A stretch of 35,233 nt of DNA from an uncultured Solirubrobacterales bacterium (GTDB lineage: Bacteria > Actinomycetota > Thermoleophilia > Solirubrobacterales > JACPNS01): positions 1-35,233 of the forward strand of contig CAKZMQ010000002.1 in assembly GCA_937128795.1 (NCBI GenBank), written 5' to 3'. A program made the position numbers and the translations under genes. The notes under the pieces were generated by a model. That model had not been told where the DNA came from, made no database searches, and saw only the letters and a list, made by a program, of their open reading frames with translations. Shown piece by piece: positions 27,572 to 34,965 of the stretch (positions are counted from its first letter, which is position 1; each line of letters starts with the position of its first letter).

Positions 27572-27888
27572 CGCTCGACCGCCTTGCCGCAGTACACGCA
27601 ATGCACCGCGCGCTTGAAGTACCGATCGGTCAGCGGGTCGATCAGCGGATCGCCGCAACCGCACGGCTTGGTCTTCGTTCGTGTTTGCCCCGCTCGCTTG
27701 ACCCGCATCCGCGTTCGCTCACGTTCGCGATGTGCAGCTGCGTAGGCCGGGTCGATCCAGCTTTTGACTCGATTCCATCCGACCCCGAGCAGTTCTGCGA
27801 TCTGCGTTGGGTTGTGGTCTCGGGCAAGGTCGATCGCGGCGGCGCGCTTCTCGGCTTCGGGGAGGGCGGCGTAGGAAATGGCGCTCAT
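27568..27888 (-). CDS. HTH protein with C-terminal zinc ribbon
   Basis: A 106-residue protein starting at ATG 27888, an ATGA overlap with the previous gene. Residues about 15-55 form an HTH of homeodomain-like type (LARDHNPTQIAELLGVGWNR, VKSWIDPAYAAAHRE). A basic linker follows, then CGCGDPLID and HCVYCGK, two Cys pairs that may bind one zinc. Together these suggest DNA binding through two elements. It could be a regulator or a small terminase-like recognition protein; the former fits its location. Confidence 0.6.
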   Translation of the reverse strand: MSAISYAALPEAEKRAAAIDLARDHNPTQIAELLGVGWNRVKSWIDPAYAAAHRERERTRMRVKRAGQTRTKTKPCGCGDPLIDPLTDRYFKRAVHCVYCGKAVER

Positions 27889-28151
27889 TTCTGCTCCATC
27901 CTCCATTCCTTGTAAAGCCGGTAGGCGTAACTTGGGGCGATGTTCAGCCGCTCTCCGATCTGTTTGCAGGTCAGGTCTGTGGACTCGGCTATCGAGACAA
28001 CCTGATCTTTGAGTTGCTGGTGCCGCTCTCGCCTGCGGCGAGTTCGTGGCGGCACGTAGCCTTCCTTAGCCATTCGCAGGAAAGCGGCCTCGTTGGCTGC
28101 TGCCTCTTCGGGTGAGAACAATGGCTTCGGGTCGAACAGGGCGGAAGTCAC
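27885..28151 (-). CDS. Small HTH protein with FSxxEAAANxxAFLRxA N-terminus
   Basis: An 88-residue protein, GTG 28151 in a GTGA overlap; the longer in-frame opening to 28460 is a shadow of the methyltransferase. The N-terminus (FDPKPLFSPEEAAANEAAFL) closely resembles that of the protein at 30317-30583. A basic linker (PPRTRRRRERHQQ) leads into an HTH (CKQIGERLNIAPSYAYRLYK). It is probably a DNA-binding regulator. Confidence 0.6.
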   Translation of the reverse strand: MTSALFDPKPLFSPEEAAANEAAFLRMAKEGYVPPRTRRRRERHQQLKDQVVSIAESTDLTCKQIGERLNIAPSYAYRLYKEWRMEQK

Positions 28152-28417
28152 GCCATCTCCATTTGTTCGGCTTCTGGAGCAGGCAGCCCGTCGGTCAACG
28201 CTGCGAGCCAGTCGTTCAATGCCGTCGCACGATCCTCGACTTCTTTGGCTGAGTTGTACGCCTTGGCTGCGGCTGCGAGGTCTCGGGCCTGGTTGTCGGT
28301 TACGGCCACCGATTCGGTGTGTCGGTCGTCGCGGCAGAGGTTCGCCGTGCGACGGTCGATGCTGTCTCCGTAGTAGGCAGGCTTGCGGCGTCCGCAGGTT
28401 TTGCAGATCTCGATCAT
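28148..28417 (-). CDS. Small protein with N-terminal zinc knuckle
   Basis: An 89-residue protein, ATG 28417 in an ATGA overlap with the methyltransferase stop. The first 32 residues contain C5, C8, C27 and H31 (ICKTCGRRKPAYYGDSIDRR, NLCRDDRH), likely one zinc site. The rest is a long Ala-rich helix (NQARDLAAAAKAYNSAKEVE). It follows the methyltransferase in the same operon. No family recognised. Confidence 0.55.
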   Translation of the reverse strand: MIEICKTCGRRKPAYYGDSIDRRTANLCRDDRHTESVAVTDNQARDLAAAAKAYNSAKEVEDRATALNDWLAALTDGLPAPEAEQMEMA

Positions 28418-29769
28418 GCGGCTGCCTCGTCGAACATGCCCATCTGGCCAGACTCGGCAACCTTCTGCCGCTTGCGTTCGGCCTTCAATCCGTCCTCGAC
28501 GTCGACGCCCTCGGGGTGCTGCTCCCACCACTTGATGCGAGCTTCGGCGATCGCGACGTACTCGGGTTCGCGGTCGATGCCGATGTAGTCGAAGCCTTCA
28601 AGCACGGCTGCACACCCTGTTGAGCCCGAGCCGTTGAATGGGTCTAGTAGTGCCCCCCCCGGTGGGGTGACTAGGCGGATCAGCCAGCGCATCAGGGCGA
28701 TTGGCTTGACCGTCGGGTGGGCGTTGCGAGCGGTGCGCTCCACGCCCTCGGCTTGGAACGTGCCGGGCGACTCTTCGCCGTTCGACCAGTTCAGCGGCTT
28801 CTTCGCGAACGCTTCGAGGCCCGCGTCTCGCTCGGCGCGGGAAGTCTTGGCGCAGTAGAAGAATCGGGACGCACCTCCAGTGTCGCCGTAAGTGTCGCCA
28901 GCGACAGTGTTGCCAAGCCCGCCGTGGTATCCAATGCCTTCGCGCTGCTGCCCGGCGGCCATGAATCCCGACGTGAGCTGGCCCGTTTGTTCGTCGAGCA
29001 TCGCCCCTGCTTCCGGGTCGAGCACGAGGTTGGCGGGCCAGCGGCCGTTTTCTGATGCGCTCCCGCCCCCCGGCCGTAGGTCGGTAGCTCCACGTTGCTC
29101 GTTGGTGCGCGTGCCGGCGTGACCGCGATCGCCGCTGTGGTTGCGTGCGTAATGCTCGTCCTCCACTTCAATCCGGCATCCGTCAACGTTGACTGCCCCA
29201 GTCCCATGGCGGATCAGGTTGGCCGCGACGGTTCCAATCAACGGCTTCCGTGCCACTGCGATCGGTTCGAATGCTGGCTTCAGGGCTGTATTCCAGCCCT
29301 CCCAGTCCTCGGGAATCTTGTTTTTGTCGGTGCCCTTCGGGAACCCTGAGCCGAACAGCCATGCGATGCAGTCGCGCACTTCGAGTCCCGCGTCCTCGAT
29401 GCCGCTGGTCATGCGGTGGTAGGTGCGGGTGCCGGCAAAGCTGAGCAGGTGGCCGCCTGGCTTCAAGACGCGGAACGCTTCGCGCGCCCATGCCTCGGTC
29501 CAGCGTTGGAACTTCTGATTTGCGGTCAGTGGGAGGTCGTAGCGTCCTGCATTCATGGCCGCGCCGCTGGCCTCTTTTCCGTTGCTGGACCAGTGACCGC
29601 GCGACCCGCCTTGACCAACTCGATCGCCTTGGTATTCGCCTGGCTGATCCCACTCATGGCCCATGAAGCCGATCCCGTAGGGCGGGTCGGTGACAACCGC
29701 GTCGATCGACTCGTCGGGTAGCTCGCGCATCTGTTCGATGCAGTCACCGGTGAGGATGCGCCAATTCAT
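28414..29769 (-). CDS. DNA N4-cytosine/N6-adenine methyltransferase, beta class
   Basis: A 451-residue protein, ATG 29769 with GAGG upstream, in an ATGA overlap with the previous gene. Motif IV TDPPYG comes first (D28-Y31), then a long target-recognition region with inserted loops, then NAHPTVKPIALMRWLIRLV and LLDPFNGSGSTGCA (motif I near residue 376) and YIGIDREPEY. This order marks the beta class. It methylates the amino group of A or C in a specific site, probably protecting phage DNA from host restriction; no cognate nuclease gene is visible, so it is an orphan enzyme. Target cannot be read from sequence. Confidence 0.85.
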   Translation of the reverse strand: MNWRILTGDCIEQMRELPDESIDAVVTDPPYGIGFMGHEWDQPGEYQGDRVGQGGSRGHWSSNGKEASGAAMNAGRYDLPLTANQKFQRWTEAWAREAFRVLKPGGHLLSFAGTRTYHRMTSGIEDAGLEVRDCIAWLFGSGFPKGTDKNKIPEDWEGWNTALKPAFEPIAVARKPLIGTVAANLIRHGTGAVNVDGCRIEVEDEHYARNHSGDRGHAGTRTNEQRGATDLRPGGGSASENGRWPANLVLDPEAGAMLDEQTGQLTSGFMAAGQQREGIGYHGGLGNTVAGDTYGDTGGASRFFYCAKTSRAERDAGLEAFAKKPLNWSNGEESPGTFQAEGVERTARNAHPTVKPIALMRWLIRLVTPPGGALLDPFNGSGSTGCAAVLEGFDYIGIDREPEYVAIAEARIKWWEQHPEGVDVEDGLKAERKRQKVAESGQMGMFDEAAA

Positions 29770-30320
29770 ACGCAAACCTCGTGCCCGAGCGATTCAGCCA
29801 ATGCACCAACAAGATCACGAGCAGCCGGCGGCGTGACCGCGTTGCCGTAACCCTTGACCTGATCGCGCTTGCTGCCCTTGACGATGTAATCCAGCGGGAA
29901 GGCCATGCCTGCGCCGATCTCATGCGGTTGGAGCATCCGGAAGGTGCAGTCGTCGACCATCGCTTCGGCTGCCTCAACGTCTCCCGGCGTGACTAGCGAC
30001 TGGTGGCCCTTCGTGGTGAGCGTGCGGAGCGGCTCGTCTGCGGGCGTGAGCATTTCTGCGCCGCCGCCGTTGTGGCGCTGGATAAGCGCGTACTTGTCGC
30101 GCGTGGTGAATGTGCCGATCGGTCGGTCTACCGGCAAAGCTGATTTCGACGCGCCGTAGTACGGGGTCGAAATGATTACGTCGCGGACGGTCAGTGGCAA
30201 CTTGGTGTGTCGCACGACGTAGGCCGGATCAAGGTCTCCACACCTGATTGCCTTTTTGATCTTCGACATCCGGCTACGTACTTCGTTTGCTTTGTGAAGT
30301 GCCTCAATGCTCTGCGTCAT
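29766..30320 (-). CDS. IHF-like N-terminus fused to a C5-methyltransferase C-terminal (TRD) part
   Basis: A 184-residue protein, ATG 30320 with GGGGAG upstream, ATGA coupled. Residues 5-49 (EALHKANEVRSRMSKIKKAI, then RCGDLDPAYVV and TVRDV) resemble the start of actinobacterial integration host factor. Residues about 54-184 resemble the target-recognition and C-terminal part of phage Dcm-like enzymes: ALPVDRPIGTFTTRDKYALI, FRMLQPHEIGAGMAFP, and GYGNAVTPPAARDL (motif X-like). The SAM-binding motif I, the PCQ catalytic loop (IV), ENV (VI) and QRR (VIII) are all missing. So it is not expected to methylate; a DNA-binding or decoy role is inference. Confidence 0.6.
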   Translation of the reverse strand: MTQSIEALHKANEVRSRMSKIKKAIRCGDLDPAYVVRHTKLPLTVRDVIISTPYYGASKSALPVDRPIGTFTTRDKYALIQRHNGGGAEMLTPADEPLRTLTTKGHQSLVTPGDVEAAEAMVDDCTFRMLQPHEIGAGMAFPLDYIVKGSKRDQVKGYGNAVTPPAARDLVGALAESLGHEVCV

Positions 30321-30583
30321 GGTGTCTCCCCTCGGTAGTAAGTCCATGCTTCGTTTTGTGTGATTGCCAGAACGCGAGTAACCCAGCCCCAGGAACGTCC
30401 TTGATCTTTCAGCCGTCGGATCGCTCCGCACGGATCAGTCACAAAATCCAGTCGTGCTTCTCGGTATGTGCGCAGGTGGTTTCGGTGCTTTCGATCGACC
30501 ATCGCCACACGTAAAAATGCTTCCCGATTTGCCGCTGCTTCACTTTCAGAAAAGATCGGTGTGGGGTCTGTTAGGGCTTTCAT
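30317..30583 (-). CDS. Small HTH-like protein, paralogous N-terminus
   Basis: An 88-residue protein in ATGA overlaps on both sides. The start, LTDPTPIFSESEAAANREAF, matches the gene product at 27885-28151 (shared FSxxEAAANxxAFLRxA). The rest is different: EARLDFVTDPCGAIRRLKDQ and GWVTRVLAITQNEAWTYYRG, an HTH-like end. This suggests an attached regulatory domain reused with different DNA-binding parts. Function not established. Confidence 0.55.
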   Translation of the reverse strand: MKALTDPTPIFSESEAAANREAFLRVAMVDRKHRNHLRTYREARLDFVTDPCGAIRRLKDQGRSWGWVTRVLAITQNEAWTYYRGETP

Positions 30584-31149
30584 GCGGCCTTCCGATCCGG
30601 CTCGCGTACCCAGTACCGGCCTTGGAACACAAAGCCGTATTCAGCGCAGAACTCATCGAATCCGTCAGGTGTGCCGACCATGCCAAGCGCATCCACCATC
30701 CGCAGCGTTACCTGGTCTACGTGCCCGTGGTGGAATCTGCACACCGGAATGATGTTTCGTGTGTCGCGTAGCAGTTCGTCGAGCAGGCGGCGAGCAACGT
30801 TGAAGTTGAATGTTGCGGCGGTGGTGTCGTCGATCATCGACCGCTCGTAGGGCTGCCATGTCTTTCCGCCGTCAAATGTCACAGCGCCGTGTTCAAATGT
30901 GTCACGTATCAATCGCTGTGGGATGATGTGCGCGGGGTCAGTTCGACCATCACATTGCGTTGTGAACGCATCGGTGACAAAGCATCGGCCACGGCCAATC
31001 ATGGAATCCTGCACCAACACATCTGATCCCATTTTCGGTGCAGTCTTTTTAGACTTCCGAAGGGGCTTGCGAACCGTTCCGAACGCAGGCTTCTCGACCT
31101 TCCCGCAGGTGCGGCAGTAGGGCATGGAGTGAGCGGCGCAAAGCTTCAC
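30580..31149 (-). CDS. HNH endonuclease-like protein with N-terminal zinc knuckle
   Basis: A 189-residue protein with start taken as GTG 31149 (VKLCAAHSMPYCRTCGK), with GGGGG about six bases upstream; ATG 31125 is an alternative but would lose two zinc ligands. Residues C4, H7, C12 and C15 may bind zinc. The HNH-like core is DPAHIIPQRLIR (H74), NIIPVCRFHHGHVD (N132, H140-H143), with accessory C56, C66 and C137. Such proteins cut or nick DNA in recombination, packaging or homing. It is the first gene of the long leftward operon, divergent from the integrase. Confidence 0.7.
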   Translation of the reverse strand: MKLCAAHSMPYCRTCGKVEKPAFGTVRKPLRKSKKTAPKMGSDVLVQDSMIGRGRCFVTDAFTTQCDGRTDPAHIIPQRLIRDTFEHGAVTFDGGKTWQPYERSMIDDTTAATFNFNVARRLLDELLRDTRNIIPVCRFHHGHVDQVTLRMVDALGMVGTPDGFDEFCAEYGFVFQGRYWVREPDRKAA

Positions 31150-31250
31150 AACGCACCCCCAAACCCGCACCCCAAAAGGCTTTCGGGCCTATCGTTCCCC
31201 CTGCTGCCACGACGCACCATAAGCCCATACAGGATACCATCGCGCGCGGA
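31150..31250. promoter_or_regulatory. Divergent spacer, likely promoters and candidate attP site
   Basis: A 101-base gap between the leftward HNH gene and the rightward integrase. It contains TACCAT (31235-31240), a TANNNT-like -10 box ten bases before the integrase start, and TATGGT-like boxes on the minus strand. Serine integrase genes usually lie next to their attachment site, so attP could be here; a precise core could not be identified. Confidence 0.35.
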
Positions 31251-32711
31251 ATGGCATTTGTCGGTTACGTCCGTGTGTCGCACGTCGGCTCCCGCGAGGG
31301 TGAGTCTTTCCGATCCCCGACCGAACAGGCCGAGCAGATTCAGATGTGGGCGAAGCTTCGGGGTGTTGATGTTGAAGTCTTGGAACCCGAGCTGGATGAA
31401 TCGGGGGCGAGACTTGACAGGCCGATTCTTGAAAAGGCGATCAAGGGCATCGAGTCGGGGCGATGGGAGGGGCTTGTTGTGGCGTACCTCTCGCGCTTCG
31501 CCAGATCGACCAAACACCTGCTGCACTTGACGGATCGGATTGAAGCGGCTGGCGGGTCGGTGGTGTTCGTCGCCGAGAACTTGGACACGTCCACGCCTGC
31601 CGGTCGGATGCAGCGCACCATCCTTGCTGCCGTGGCCGAGCAGGAGCGCGATGTGAAAGTTGAAGACTTTGCGCGTCGCACCGAAGATGCGGTGGCGCGG
31701 GGTCTGTGGAAGTTCCGTCAGCTCCCCCTGGGCTACAAGCTGGTCAAGCGCAGGCCCAGCGGTTTGGCGCCCAGCGTCGATGCGCCGAAGGTCAAGTGGG
31801 CGTTCCACGCTCGCGCGGGCGGGGCGACCATCACGTCGATCGCGGCGAAGATCAGAATGACCCCCAACGGAACGCGTCGCCTGCTGGCCAACCGCGTTTA
31901 TCTGGGGGAGATTCGCGTCGGCAAGTTCGTCAACGCCGAAGCCCACGAACCGCTGATCGATGTGGCGACCTTCGATCAGGTTCAAGCCATGCACGGCAAG
32001 GTACCCGCGCGAAGCAAGCGCCCCGCGTTGCTTGCCGGACTGATCCGCTGCCAGTCCTGCGGTCACGTCATGGCGCGAATGAATCCCAAGAACCCGATCT
32101 ATCGCTGCCACGTCAACCACTCGGCTGGCCGCTGCCCTGCGCCTGCGGGAATATCCGCACACAGAATCGAGCCATACGTCAGCGAAGTCGCCCGCGCAGA
32201 AATCCAAGTGCTGACGTTCTCCGTGCAGCGGCGAAGCGGCGAAGGCGAAAAGCTCCGCGCCGAATTGACACGCGCCGAATCCGAGCTGGCCGCCTACCTT
32301 GAAGCGACCGAAGTCGCGGGCCTGCCGATGGAAACCTTCGTCGCCGGATCGCGCAAGCGTCAAGCCACCGTCGAAGCGGCCCGCGCTCGGCTGGATGCCT
32401 TCTACGCGATCTCCCCGATCGGCGAAGGGTTCGCGGACGGCGCAGAGTTCTGGGATGACTTGAAGGCTCACGAACGAAACACCCTGCTACGCGGCCTCAT
32501 CGAGGCGGTCGTCATCTTGCCGGTCGGACGCGGCATCGCCATGCCCGCCCGCGACCGGGTTCGCATCTTCGCCAAAGGAACGATCGACGTTGCTTACCGT
32601 GGTGGCGGGGTCGCCCTTCCGATCGCCGCCCTGCCGTTCCCCGACGCCGACGATCCACGACTGCTCGGGGTTGCGAGCTTCGAGGATCGATTGCGCAGCA
32701 CGGGCGGCTGA
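31251..32711 (+). CDS. int: Large serine recombinase (integrase)
   Basis: A 486-residue protein. Residues 1-150 are the catalytic resolvase domain: GYVRVS with the nucleophile S10, LSRFARS, then STPAGRMQRTILAAVAEQER. A recombinase domain follows (about 150-260: LPLGYKLVKRRPSG, NGTRRLLANRVYLGEIRVGK). A zinc ribbon lies near 265-300 (IRCQSCGHVMARMN, YRCHVNHSAGRCPAP), and a coiled coil near 330-390 (AELTRAESELAAYLEATEV). It joins attP and attB through Ser-DNA links, making the phage temperate. It stands alone on the plus strand. Confidence 0.9.
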   Translation: MAFVGYVRVSHVGSREGESFRSPTEQAEQIQMWAKLRGVDVEVLEPELDESGARLDRPILEKAIKGIESGRWEGLVVAYLSRFARSTKHLLHLTDRIEAAGGSVVFVAENLDTSTPAGRMQRTILAAVAEQERDVKVEDFARRTEDAVARGLWKFRQLPLGYKLVKRRPSGLAPSVDAPKVKWAFHARAGGATITSIAAKIRMTPNGTRRLLANRVYLGEIRVGKFVNAEAHEPLIDVATFDQVQAMHGKVPARSKRPALLAGLIRCQSCGHVMARMNPKNPIYRCHVNHSAGRCPAPAGISAHRIEPYVSEVARAEIQVLTFSVQRRSGEGEKLRAELTRAESELAAYLEATEVAGLPMETFVAGSRKRQATVEAARARLDAFYAISPIGEGFADGAEFWDDLKAHERNTLLRGLIEAVVILPVGRGIAMPARDRVRIFAKGTIDVAYRGGGVALPIAALPFPDADDPRLLGVASFEDRLRSTGG

Positions 32712-32729
32712 TGCCAGGTGGTCGGTCAC
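32487..32729 (-). CDS. Possible small protein antisense to the integrase 3' end
   Basis: An 80-residue reading frame starting at GTG 32729 in a GTGA overlap with the preceding stop, with GGGGGAG nine bases upstream. Its first 35 residues (VTDHLASAARAAQSILEARN) look like a protein start; the rest (GHGDAASDRQDDDRLDEAA) is antisense-like and in codon register with the integrase. It may be only a shadow; the coupling and SD are the sole arguments for it. Confidence 0.3.
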   Translation of the reverse strand: MTDHLASAARAAQSILEARNPEQSWIVGVGERQGGDRKGDPATTVSNVDRSFGEDANPVAGGHGDAASDRQDDDRLDEAA

Positions 32730-33400
32730 GCCGGCTGCTCCCCCTTGGGTGTGGATTGGGTGGCGGCAGGATTTGGTTTATTGGGCTTCGCCCCGTGCGT
32801 CGCTGGGGTGTTGCCTTGTTGGTCTGTGGCTCGCGTGGCGGTGACGACTTCCTTCTCCCATCGAAGCCGATCTTGGATTGGAAACTTGTCTACGCGGGGG
32901 CGGGTCATTCCATTCCAGCTGCGGCCCTTGACCTCCGCAACCGTTCGCCAGCCGGACGCTTTCAGGCTTGACCCCGATTCGCTTTTCAATGTGTAGGTGA
33001 CGAGCTTGAGATAGCCGAGCTTTCTTGCCGCCTGCCAGCAAGCGCCATAGAGAAATGAGCAGACGTTTCGGGTGCCGGTTGAGCAGACCCGCGCAACCTC
33101 GGCGGTGATCCCGTTGTCTAACGCACGGGCGGACGGGCGAGCAACGATCGCTACGCCAACAATCTCATCACCAAGCGCAGCTCCTAGCGAAAACAGGTGT
33201 CTACGAGCCTCTACGGGGATGCTGTGGCGGTGGTGCCGCTCAATGTAGGCGTTGGACTCTGCGAGCTTCACGGGAACGATTGTCAGCCGTGGAGCGTCCG
33301 TCACCGCCACGCGAGAATCTTCGGCAGAGTCCGCCGCTTCGGACGCTCGGCCCGAAGGGCCATAATCCTTCACCGCTTCTCCATTCACTTGATCAGTCAT
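32726..33400 (-). CDS. XF1762-like acetyltransferase-fold protein
   Basis: A 224-residue protein starting at ATG 33400, an ATGA overlap with the previous gene. After an acidic 40-residue tail-like start, residues about 45-180 resemble the XF1762 phage family with a GNAT-like fold: NAYIERHHRHSIPVEARRHL, FSLGAALGDEIVGVAIVARP, EVARVCSTGTRNVCSFLYGA, CWQAARKLGYLKLVTYTL. The C-terminus is low-complexity. The reaction is not known; acetyl transfer to a host or phage molecule is the simplest guess. It is the last clear gene of the early leftward block and converges with the integrase. Confidence 0.7.
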   Translation of the reverse strand: MTDQVNGEAVKDYGPSGRASEAADSAEDSRVAVTDAPRLTIVPVKLAESNAYIERHHRHSIPVEARRHLFSLGAALGDEIVGVAIVARPSARALDNGITAEVARVCSTGTRNVCSFLYGACWQAARKLGYLKLVTYTLKSESGSSLKASGWRTVAEVKGRSWNGMTRPRVDKFPIQDRLRWEKEVVTATRATDQQGNTPATHGAKPNKPNPAATQSTPKGEQPA

Positions 33401-33708
33401 CGCCTGCAACTTTCTTCGTATCGGCGACCGCACTCGCAGACGCCGTTCTCAATTGGGTAGCGACAGAAGTCGCACGTTTCTTCAACCTCGTCAAGTAACT
33501 GACCATCCTCGGTAAACCCCGCGCATGGTCCACAAATCCCGCCGCCCGTTTGACGCTCCATGCAAAACGGACACATTTCGTCGCACAACGGAGCGTTATG
33601 TTGCTCTCCGCATAGGTCACAGTTCACTTGAAACACAACGGCGTTCTTCCCTTCATCCCCTGCCAGCCGATTGGCGGTATCGCTTGTGTCACAAATAAAG
33701 TTGCTCAC
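33397..33708 (-). CDS. Cysteine-rich zinc-ribbon protein
   Basis: A 103-residue protein in ATGA overlaps on both sides. It has at least six CxxC or CxC pairs: VNCDLCGEQH, EMCPFCMERQ, GICGPCAGF, ETCDFCRYP, GVCECGRRY. That many pairs predicts two or three zinc ribbons in a row. The role is unknown; multi-ribbon proteins in early phage regions often bind nucleic acid or host RNA polymerase. Confidence 0.65.
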   Translation of the reverse strand: MSNFICDTSDTANRLAGDEGKNAVVFQVNCDLCGEQHNAPLCDEMCPFCMERQTGGGICGPCAGFTEDGQLLDEVEETCDFCRYPIENGVCECGRRYEESCRR

Positions 33709-34004
33709 GCTGCATCCCCTCCGTCCTGTGCGTCTCGGTAATCACTGATGTAGGCGTGTCCAGCTACGACCGCTCGGATGGATTCGATGTGGCGGTCTAG
33801 AAGATCGCTGTAGTGGTAGTCCGGCCCGAACACCATCCGACCGCGCTCTTTGGTTTCTGGATGCCACTCCCATCCGCAGGTTTCCCCAACCCACGGCGAC
33901 TCAGTTTCTCCCATCGGGAAACTTCCGCCCCTGCTCTCGACGGTGGACACAAAGATCGTTCCTTCGCCGCGTGTCACGTAGCTTTGGTACCTCTCGTCAG
34001 CCAT
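33705..34004 (-). CDS. Hypothetical early protein
   Basis: A 99-residue protein, coupled on both sides by short overlaps (start at ATG 34004 as TAATG). It begins MADERYQSYVTRGEGTIFVS and carries an aromatic, Trp-rich middle (SPWVGETCGWEWHPETKERG) and an acidic end (ISDYRDAQDGGDAA). No family recognised. Confidence 0.55.
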   Translation of the reverse strand: MADERYQSYVTRGEGTIFVSTVESRGGSFPMGETESPWVGETCGWEWHPETKERGRMVFGPDYHYSDLLDRHIESIRAVVAGHAYISDYRDAQDGGDAA

Positions 34005-34210
34005 TACTCCCCACTCCCCTTGGTCTGGGTGGCGGCGGGGTGGAAGATCAGAACCGATCCGCGTTCGACCGATATCTCATGGCCCGTTGCCGCGTGGTGT
34101 CGTCGTGCAGCGCTCATACAAGCCTCGTGGTCGGTGCTGCGGTCGTCAAACCAGTCGCAGTTCCTACAGAAGGCGAGCGTTTGGATTGTCACCCAGCGTC
34201 TACGGCTCAT
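34004..34210 (-). CDS. Small zinc-finger-like protein
   Basis: A 68-residue protein, ATG 34210 in an ATGA overlap. It has a single finger-like core: FCRNCDWFDDRSTDHEACMS, then AARRHHAATGHEISVERG. The CxxC and the downstream HxxxTGH pattern is seen in small phage proteins that bind a single zinc. Function unknown. Confidence 0.6.
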   Translation of the reverse strand: MSRRRWVTIQTLAFCRNCDWFDDRSTDHEACMSAARRHHAATGHEISVERGSVLIFHPAATQTKGSGE

Positions 34211-34368
34211 CGCTCTCCCCTTGTTTCGTCTGTGGTGGCGGCGACGGAGCGGCGGGCCATTCGCATCGTGGCGTCGTTCTCTGGATAGCCACCGGCCACC
34301 AACTGCTTGAAGAATCGCCACACTCGCTTGTGTCGTCGGATCGCCCGATCTGTCGTGGATTCAGTCAT
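34207..34368 (-). CDS. Small basic hypothetical protein
   Basis: A 53-residue protein, start at ATG 34368 overlapping the preceding stop by 8 bases; a longer in-frame opening to 34509 is not protein-like. The sequence MTESTTDRAIRRHKRVWRFF, then KQLVAGGYPENDATMRMARR is basic and helical. Ends in the ATGA overlap with the next gene. No family recognised. Confidence 0.5.
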   Translation of the reverse strand: MTESTTDRAIRRHKRVWRFFKQLVAGGYPENDATMRMARRSVAATTDETRGER

Positions 34369-34582
34369 TGAGATCACCGAGCCGTATCGACCGCAATGCC
34401 GCCTCGGCTGCACATTCCCAGCGGGTCGTTTCACTTGCGTTCTGTGCGCCCTGATAAGCGTTTCGCGCGGCTTCGCCCGCCTTCTCGATCTGCTCGTCGG
34501 TCGGCTCAAAGCGCGGGTTCTCGCGGGCCTTGATTCGCCGTTCCATCGAAGACGGTTGTGGTGTTTGGAATCGACGCCTCAC
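34361..34582 (-). CDS. Small hypothetical protein
   Basis: A 73-residue protein, GTG 34582 in a GTGA overlap with the MazG-like stop. It has a basic start (MRRRFQTPQPSSMERRIKAR) and a helical, Ala-rich end (EKAGEAARNAYQGAQNASET, AEAALRSIRLGDLND). No family recognised. Confidence 0.5.
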   Translation of the reverse strand: MRRRFQTPQPSSMERRIKARENPRFEPTDEQIEKAGEAARNAYQGAQNASETTRWECAAEAALRSIRLGDLND

Positions 34583-34965
34583 GCCCCCTCACCGTCCTCG
34601 GCTTGGGCGCGTAGGAGCTTCGATCCTTCGTGGCGCTCCGGCGCTGAACTGAACACGTACATGCCGGTACCGCCCGTGAAGCCACCACGCTCGTTGAGCT
34701 TCGCGATTCGCTCTCGGTCGAGATTCACGACGGATACACCCAGATCAACGTCAGCGAGATCGCAGACACATTGCAGAACGTCGGCTAGCTCACCGATGGA
34801 CGGGTCAATCAGGTACTCGCCGACTTCCTCCAAGAGCTTCTGACGGAGCAGGACCGCGTGATCCTCTCCGGCGTCGAGTGATTCGTAGACCACGTTCCCG
34901 TTGCCGAACCGACCAACGTCGTCTCGGACGAGCTTCACTAATCGCTTGCGTTCAGCCATTCCCAT
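34579..34965 (-). CDS. MazG-like / PRA-PH-like pyrophosphohydrolase
   Basis: A 128-residue protein; start ATG 34965, with ATG 34959 as alternative. It shows KRLVKLVRDDVGRF at the start, a KLLEEVGEYL helix with the EE metal-binding pair, and IGELADVLQCVCDLADVD with the second acidic pair. This is the four-helix house-keeping NTP pyrophosphohydrolase pattern common in phages. It would hydrolyse non-canonical or surplus nucleotides; phage MazG-type enzymes may also lower alarmone levels. It belongs to the leftward early block. Confidence 0.75.
   Translation of the reverse strand: MGMAERKRLVKLVRDDVGRFGNGNVVYESLDAGEDHAVLLRQKLLEEVGEYLIDPSIGELADVLQCVCDLADVDLGVSVVNLDRERIAKLNERGGFTGGTGMYVFSSAPERHEGSKLLRAQAEDGEGA

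Noticed and set aside
28152..28460. Long N-terminal extension of the HTH gene at 27885-28151
   Set aside because: Arg/Ser/Pro-rich shadow of the zinc-knuckle and methyltransferase genes; GTG 28151 gives GTGA coupling.
31146..32471. 441-codon minus-strand open frame opposite the integrase
   Set aside because: The plus frame has every serine-recombinase motif; the minus frame has no recognisable domain and no initiation signal, so it is an antisense shadow in high-GC DNA.
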